Shown here: positions 5,433-9,336 of the stretch, in pieces | How the letters are laid out: each line of letters starts with the position of its first letter | How positions within the stretch are numbered: position 1 is the first letter of the stretch | Made by a program: the position numbers and the translations under genes | Assembly (NCBI GenBank): GCA_014728745.1 | Contig: WJLC01000071.1 | Span: 1-9,336 of the forward strand | Reading direction: 5' to 3' | Source: Candidatus Pacearchaeota archaeon | GTDB taxonomy: Archaea > Nanobdellota > Nanobdellia > Pacearchaeales > GW2011-AR1 | Length of the DNA: 9,336 nt | Notes under the pieces: model-generated | Told to the model about the DNA's origin: nothing | Database searches by the model: none | Seen by the model: the letters and a program-made list of their open reading frames with translations, nothing else

Positions 5433-8306
5433 ATGAATTTAATTAAAAAAGAGAGTGTGTTTTTCAGTGTCAGCCTAGTGTTTTTAATTTTATTAATCAC
5501 AAGTATCTTTGGGGTTATAACTAACTCAGATTTAGTTTCTGCTGAATTTTCTTTAAGAGATAACCAAAGTTATCATATTGATGGTGTTTACGGGCCTGGA
5601 GATTATTTAAGAGGATGGATTAGTATCTCACTAGAAAATGAGCCAGTTGATTCAGTTTTAGAAGATAATCAAGACAATGAAATAACTTTAATTGAATGGC
5701 TTGAAAGCGACCCTGGGATTTACAAGGACACAGACTACTCCTGTTCTCCAAATGATTGTGGAATTGGCTATTCAGTAATAGACTCTTCAACAAGTCAAAA
5801 CTTTTCCCTTGGAGGAAGAGATGTGAAGATTCTTGGATTTGAATTTAATGATGATATAGGGAATATTGAAAATATAGAATTTGATGTTCAGAGCAATGCT
5901 GCTCCTAGCTGCAACAACCAACTTGAAATTGACTTTTTTTCAGACAGTACAGTATTAATAGGCAACAATAAGACAACAGGCAACATTTGCACAAGCAAGA
6001 AAAGCAATGGATGCTTTGACGCTGCAAGGGATGATTATGAGGAATACTATCTTGAAACAGAAAATATGTACTGCCAAAAAATAAGGTTTAGTGAAAGTCC
6101 TGGATTTGAAATTGGAGCATATATAATAAACGAGGTTGCAGATGCAGAAATAAACATGAGAGTTTATGGAGAGGATTTTGGAGAATCAAAAGATACATGC
6201 AGTTTTGACATTGATGCTGAGGAAGGATATTATTCATGCAAAATAGATTTTGCTGTAGCTAAATCAAAAGAGTATTATCTTTGCGTTGACACAAGCGAAG
6301 GCAAAGGAGACGCAGGCCCTAGAGTTAGAGGATATCAGTCAGACAATGGAGGATGCGGTTTTTATTATTCTGGTTCAGGAGCTCAGCCAGAGAATTACGC
6401 ATTTGATGTTTATATTACAGGGAAAGAATTTGATGAGATAGGAAAGATTTCTGTTAAAAAAGATATGGAATTCTTGCCTGGAGACACTGACTTAACAGAG
6501 TTGATGCAAGATTACATTGGAGAAAAATATAATTGGGACTTGAATTGTGAAGACAGCGCATGCATTGTTCCTGTGAAATTCACTTCTTATGCAGACCAAA
6601 ATATAACTGTTGAAAATATTAGCATTCAATACAAAAAAGAGGCTGGACCAATAACTTACATGGATGAGATTTCAGTATTAAGCACATCTCCTGCAAGAAT
6701 CAACAGCATAAATAACTTTACAAAGATATCTTTAGAAAATATCAATTTCTCAATGCCAACATCTTTCAAAACATATGATTACAAAATGGAATTAGGAAAT
6801 GAGGAATTATTTGAAGAGGTAATTGTTATTGAGAAAATCCCTTCAATAAAAAGCCTGACTCCAACAGTTACTGCGTCAGGATTCCCGACACCATTAGAAG
6901 TTGATGTTGAATTAGTTGACAATGCCAGCATTACTGAGTACAAATGGGAAATAAACGGAGTTACTGAGACAACAAGCGCAAACAAACTTACATACACTTT
7001 TTCAGAGTATGGAGGAAGCTATGATGTTACTGTAAGTGTTACTGATGAAAATGATAAGACAGCTTCAAAAACATTCAAGGTTTTTGTAAATTCTCCTAGA
7101 GAAATGATATCTTCTGAATTAGAGAAAAAACAGCAAAACCTCAACAACATAATAACAGAAATAGAAGAGTTTCCTTTGTTTCACCAAAACAGCATAAAGC
7201 AGGTAATTAATACGGATGCATTAAATACTGGACTTACTGAGCTTCAAAGACTTGCAACTCAAGCAGATGGAGAAGATGATTACAATGCTCTTATTCCACA
7301 GATTCTTGACCTTAAGATTCCCTCATCTATTCAAACAGGGTTAAGCACAGGACAAGTAAGTTTTTACTCTAAGACAGAAAATGTTGATGTTGGTGCAGTC
7401 TCAAATATTGCAGGCGGGAGTTATGATGTTGATGAGGAATCAGACTACAAATCCGGGGTTGTTGATTGGGGAACAAGTTATGCAAACACAAAAGTCAAGT
7501 ACACTCAAATCAACGCAATATATAATGGAAATCCAGAGACTCTCTTAAATATCTTTGATGTTCATATAAAGGAGATTGTTCCTGTTGAGTATCCTTATTA
7601 TTTATTCATTAAAAAAATGAGGAACCTTAACTTTGACAAGAACTACCAAGAAGCAAATGAATCAGATTATGTAGCAATACAAATAGACACTCCAGACAAA
7701 ATTATAAAATTCTCTACAACAGAGCCAGTTACATTTACGAATCTTCCTATTTTCTTATCTCCTTCTCTTGACAATATAGAGGTTTTGCAGATAATTGAAG
7801 AGGGAGAAGAGCCTCAGATAAAATGGGCATTGTTTATCCTTATCTTATTCTTCTTAATTATTTTCGGGGTTGTAATTTACATTGTTCTTCAGCATTGGTA
7901 CAAGACAAAATATGAAACCTATTTGTTTAAAAACAGGAACTATTTGTTTAATTTGATTAATTATATTAATGCCCAAAAGAAAAAAGGAGAGAAAGAGAAG
8001 GACATTGTTAAGAAATTAAAAAAGCAGGGATGGAACTCTGAACAGATTACTTATGTCATGAAGAAATATCTTGGAAAAAGAACAGGGATGTGGGAGATTC
8101 CTATTGATAAATTACTTGGTAAATTTCTTAAGAAAAAGCAGCAAGGTGCTCAGGCATCTGGACAGCAAAAGCAACAAGCAAAAAAAATTGCAAGAACAGG
8201 CTTTGCTCCAAAATCAGCAAGGCAGGGCTTTGGAAAACCTCGGCCAGGAGCTCAAGGACCACAAGGAAACATGCAGCAAAAAGATCAGGAAAAAAGCAAA
8301 AAATAA
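5433..8306 (+). CDS. Large PKD-domain type I membrane protein with basic cytoplasmic tail
   Basis: A 957-residue surface protein of unknown function. The signal peptide (hydrophobic core about 9-29) probably ends at Ala37. Residues 38 to about 465 form a long beta-rich ectodomain with cysteine-containing stretches and several N-x-S/T sequons. Residues 470-555 are a PKD/Ig-like domain (Y-K-W-E-I-N-G, then Y-T-F-S-E-Y-G-G-S-Y-D-V-T-V-S-V-T-D). A Glu/Lys/Gln-rich helical stretch (about 557-615) and a further beta region follow. A membrane helix spans 798-819. The cytoplasmic part has a short UBA-like helical motif (about 852-880, with K-K-Q-G-W-N-S-E-Q-I) and a basic Gln/Gly/Pro-rich tail to the end. 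PKD domains usually mediate protein or glycan contacts outside the cell. The tail could contact a cytoplasmic partner; this is inference. The next gene, 77 bases on, encodes a GTPase, but a functional link is not shown. Confidence 0.9.
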   Translation: MNLIKKESVFFSVSLVFLILLITSIFGVITNSDLVSAEFSLRDNQSYHIDGVYGPGDYLRGWISISLENEPVDSVLEDNQDNEITLIEWLESDPGIYKDTDYSCSPNDCGIGYSVIDSSTSQNFSLGGRDVKILGFEFNDDIGNIENIEFDVQSNAAPSCNNQLEIDFFSDSTVLIGNNKTTGNICTSKKSNGCFDAARDDYEEYYLETENMYCQKIRFSESPGFEIGAYIINEVADAEINMRVYGEDFGESKDTCSFDIDAEEGYYSCKIDFAVAKSKEYYLCVDTSEGKGDAGPRVRGYQSDNGGCGFYYSGSGAQPENYAFDVYITGKEFDEIGKISVKKDMEFLPGDTDLTELMQDYIGEKYNWDLNCEDSACIVPVKFTSYADQNITVENISIQYKKEAGPITYMDEISVLSTSPARINSINNFTKISLENINFSMPTSFKTYDYKMELGNEELFEEVIVIEKIPSIKSLTPTVTASGFPTPLEVDVELVDNASITEYKWEINGVTETTSANKLTYTFSEYGGSYDVTVSVTDENDKTASKTFKVFVNSPREMISSELEKKQQNLNNIITEIEEFPLFHQNSIKQVINTDALNTGLTELQRLATQADGEDDYNALIPQILDLKIPSSIQTGLSTGQVSFYSKTENVDVGAVSNIAGGSYDVDEESDYKSGVVDWGTSYANTKVKYTQINAIYNGNPETLLNIFDVHIKEIVPVEYPYYLFIKKMRNLNFDKNYQEANESDYVAIQIDTPDKIIKFSTTEPVTFTNLPIFLSPSLDNIEVLQIIEEGEEPQIKWALFILILFFLIIFGVVIYIVLQHWYKTKYETYLFKNRNYLFNLINYINAQKKKGEKEKDIVKKLKKQGWNSEQITYVMKKYLGKRTGMWEIPIDKLLGKFLKKKQQGAQASGQQKQQAKKIARTGFAPKSARQGFGKPRPGAQGPQGNMQQKDQEKSKK

Positions 8307-8354
8307 GCTCCTAATAAAAATTAGTGGGATATAGTTACTCTAATATACAAAACC

Positions 8355-8362
8355 TTAATAAA
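8355..8362 (+). promoter_or_regulatory. Weak TATA box for the Era-like GTPase
   Basis: TTAATAAA begins 29 nt before the ATG at 8384, the spacing seen for the boxes at 4222 and 5404, and is preceded by ACAAAACC. It differs from TTTATAAA by one base. The match in position is the main reason to accept it and supports 8384 as the start. Read-through from the preceding gene, which has no obvious terminator, is also possible. Confidence 0.45.
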
Positions 8363-8383
8363 GTAAAAAATTACAAAAATAAT

Positions 8384-9028
8384 ATGGTGATGAAAGCTTT
8401 TGGAAGATTCTTCAAGGGAATAATTAACAGTTTCTTTAGAAACAAAAGTGACATTAAGCTTGGATTCTATGGACCTCCTAATGCAGGAAAAACAAGCCTT
8501 GCCAATAGAATTTGCAAGGATTTTACAGATGAGGAGATTGGAAGCATAAGCAAGATACCTCATGAAACAAGAAATGTTCAGTTCAAAGAAAAAGTGGAGA
8601 TTGAATACAAAGGAAAGAAAATTACTTTTAAGCTTGTGGATACTCCTGGAATTGCAACTAGGATTGATTATGAAGATTTTTTAAAATACAAAATGAAGAA
8701 AAAGACAGCTAAAAAAAGAGCAAAAGAAGCCACACAAGGTGTTGTTGAGAGTATAAAATGGCTTGATGATATGGATTTAGTTGTTGTTGTTTTAGACTCT
8801 ACAAAAAACCCTTATAATCAGGTAAATGTTACAATAATAGGAAACTTAGTTGCAAGAAAAATCCCTGTTCTGATTGTCGCAAATAAAATAGATTTGAAAA
8901 AATCAGACATAAAAAAAGTTGCATCTGCTTTTCCAGAATATGAAACAGTTGGAATAAGTGCAAAATATGGAAAAAATCTAGAGGATTTTTATGAGGCAGT
9001 ATTCAAAAAAGCCAAAAAAGTAAAATAA
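8384..9028 (+). CDS. Era-like GTPase of the archaeal OapA-type family
   Basis: A 214-residue GTP-binding protein. All G motifs are present: P-loop G-P-P-N-A-G-K-T (30-37), a switch I candidate Thr62 in P-H-E-T-R, D-T-P-G (86-89), N-K-I-D (167-170) and S-A-K (192-194). Conserved-looking blocks around A-K-E-A-T-Q-G-V and V-N-V-T-I-I-G-N-L fit the archaeal Era-like family found beside DUF2073 genes, which is the arrangement here. Haloarchaeal origin-associated protein OapA is a GTP-binding member as I recall; a role in replication or ribosome biology is not established. No KH domain follows the G domain, unlike bacterial Era. I chose ATG 8384 because a TATA-like box lies 29 nt upstream. A GTG at 8324 is in frame but would add 20 residues of non-conserved, Asn/Lys-rich sequence. 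Start codon ambiguity remains between 8384 and 8390. Confidence 0.93.
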   Translation: MVMKAFGRFFKGIINSFFRNKSDIKLGFYGPPNAGKTSLANRICKDFTDEEIGSISKIPHETRNVQFKEKVEIEYKGKKITFKLVDTPGIATRIDYEDFLKYKMKKKTAKKRAKEATQGVVESIKWLDDMDLVVVVLDSTKNPYNQVNVTIIGNLVARKIPVLIVANKIDLKKSDIKKVASAFPEYETVGISAKYGKNLEDFYEAVFKKAKKVK

Positions 9029-9036
9029 TAACAATT

Positions 9037-9060
9037 AAAAATATATTTTTCATAATATAA
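9037..9060 (+). promoter_or_regulatory. AT-rich promoter and possible terminator region before the DUF2073 gene
   Basis: The short gap holds two TATA-like words, AAATATAT (9039-9046) and ATAATATAA (9052-9060), and a T5 run (9046-9050) 18 bases after the GTPase stop. Either word would give a leader of roughly 20-35 nt containing the SD-like sequence at 9091. Alternatively both genes share one transcript. The sequence does not decide. Confidence 0.3.
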
Positions 9061-9090
9061 TAGAGAGTAACAAAGAACAATAAAGAAAAA

Positions 9091-9096
9091 AGAGGT
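9091..9096 (+). promoter_or_regulatory. SD-like ribosome binding site of the DUF2073 gene
   Basis: AGAGGT ends four bases before the ATG at 9101 and can pair with the CCUCC-type 3' end of archaeal 16S rRNA. It is the only clear SD-like sequence before a gene in this window and supports 9101 over the in-frame ATG at 9161. Confidence 0.55.
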
Positions 9097-9100
9097 AAAA

Positions 9101-9336
9101 ATGGCTAGGAAAAAGAAAAAAAAGAAATCTAAGAAGAAATCTCGAAAAAAGAAAAAGAGAATGAAAAAAATCAAGGGATTCTCTATAAGGTTCATGCCTT
9201 TTTCAGAAATAAGAGATTTAAACAGTGACGGCAGAATCAAAAAAGTTCTAGATATTATATTAGGAAACAATATTCTAATTCTTCAGGGAAAACTGCATCC
9301 AGATGAGGAAACAAGGCTAATTGGAGACACAATGGC
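9101..9336 (+). CDS. DUF2073 family protein (OapB-type), N-terminal part, cut by the window end
   Basis: The reading frame is open from ATG 9101 to the window edge (78 codons, no stop). After a very basic N-terminus (19 Lys/Arg among the first 26 residues) comes I-R-F-M-P-F-S-E-I-R-D-L, then R-I-K-K-V-L-D-I-I-L, then I-L-I-L-Q-G-K-L-H-P-D-E-E-T-R-L-I. This is the recognisable N-terminal pattern of DUF2073: a beta strand, a helix, then a strand followed by L-x-P-x-E-E. Location after an Era-like GTPase gene is the arrangement known from many archaea and strengthens the call. The function is unknown; the conserved pairing suggests it works with the GTPase, and haloarchaeal OapB is probably the counterpart. 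The Lys-rich start is unusual and may bind nucleic acid, or the true start may be Met21 at 9161. The SD-like AGAGGT favours the longer form. Confidence 0.8.
   Translation, partial: MARKKKKKKSKKKSRKKKKRMKKIKGFSIRFMPFSEIRDLNSDGRIKKVLDIILGNNILILQGKLHPDEETRLIGDTM

Noticed and set aside
8324..8383. GTG at 8324 as the GTPase start
   Set aside because: It adds 20 Asn/Lys-rich residues not typical of the family, while ATG 8384 has a TATA-like box at the same 29-nt distance as neighbouring genes.
8989..9270. Minus-strand open frame rich in Phe opposite the DUF2073 start
   Set aside because: Its Phe-rich sequence is simply the antisense of the Lys-rich DUF2073 N-terminus and AT-rich spacer.
1..9336. 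CRISPR arrays, insertion sequences, toxin-antitoxin or defence genes
   Set aside because: No regularly spaced repeats, transposase motifs, terminal inverted repeats or known defence domains were seen on either strand.

Overview
The window looks like part of an AT-rich archaeal chromosome, most likely a small-genome DPANN-type archaeon (Woesearchaeota/Pacearchaeota-like). Three observations support this. Several genes have a TATA box about 29-30 nt before the ATG and no Shine-Dalgarno sequence, which is the archaeal leaderless pattern. An Era-like GTPase is followed by a DUF2073 gene, a pair known from archaea. The remaining genes encode large secreted or membrane-anchored proteins of a style common in such genomes (PKD and Cys-rich ectodomains, lipoproteins). 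The lineage is inferred; there is no rRNA or tRNA in the window to confirm it.

Left part (1-4131). After a possible plus-strand C-terminal scrap (1-39), three genes lie on the minus strand, each with its own TATA box. Two encode paralogous predicted lipoproteins (89-1678 and 2818-4131). They share a layout: hydrophobic signal ending in PFG(G)CG, an Ig/cadherin-like domain, a small carboxypeptidase-regulatory-like beta domain, then a C-terminal domain with two landmarks at nearly the same spacing, Y-T-F-T-D-[AS]-D-I and M-I-G-G-G-x-T-x-D. The second landmark can be laid over the zinc motif of metzincin proteases, but every expected metal ligand is replaced, so I suggest a pair of pseudo-proteases. 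Between them lies a 266-residue protein (1842-2642) with a TrmB-like winged-helix region. A perfect inverted repeat spans its start codon, and a related 10-mer sits in the lipoprotein-1 leader. This suggests a regulator controlling itself and perhaps its neighbour.

Middle part (4251-8306). Across a divergent promoter region, two plus-strand genes encode type I membrane proteins. One is a 378-residue Cys-rich ectodomain protein. The other is a 957-residue PKD-domain protein with a transmembrane helix and a basic cytoplasmic tail containing a small helical UBA-like motif. Both have TTTATAAA exactly 29 nt before the ATG.

Right part (8384-9336). An Era-like GTPase with complete G motifs is followed by the 5' part of a DUF2073 gene, cut by the window edge. 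In haloarchaea, origin-associated proteins OapA (a GTP-binding protein) and OapB are, as far as I recall, the related pair, so a housekeeping role is likely. The DUF2073 gene differs from the others in having an SD-like sequence and a very Lys-rich N-terminus.

No CRISPR array, insertion sequence, tRNA or rRNA was seen. No intergenic stretch exceeds 300 bases.
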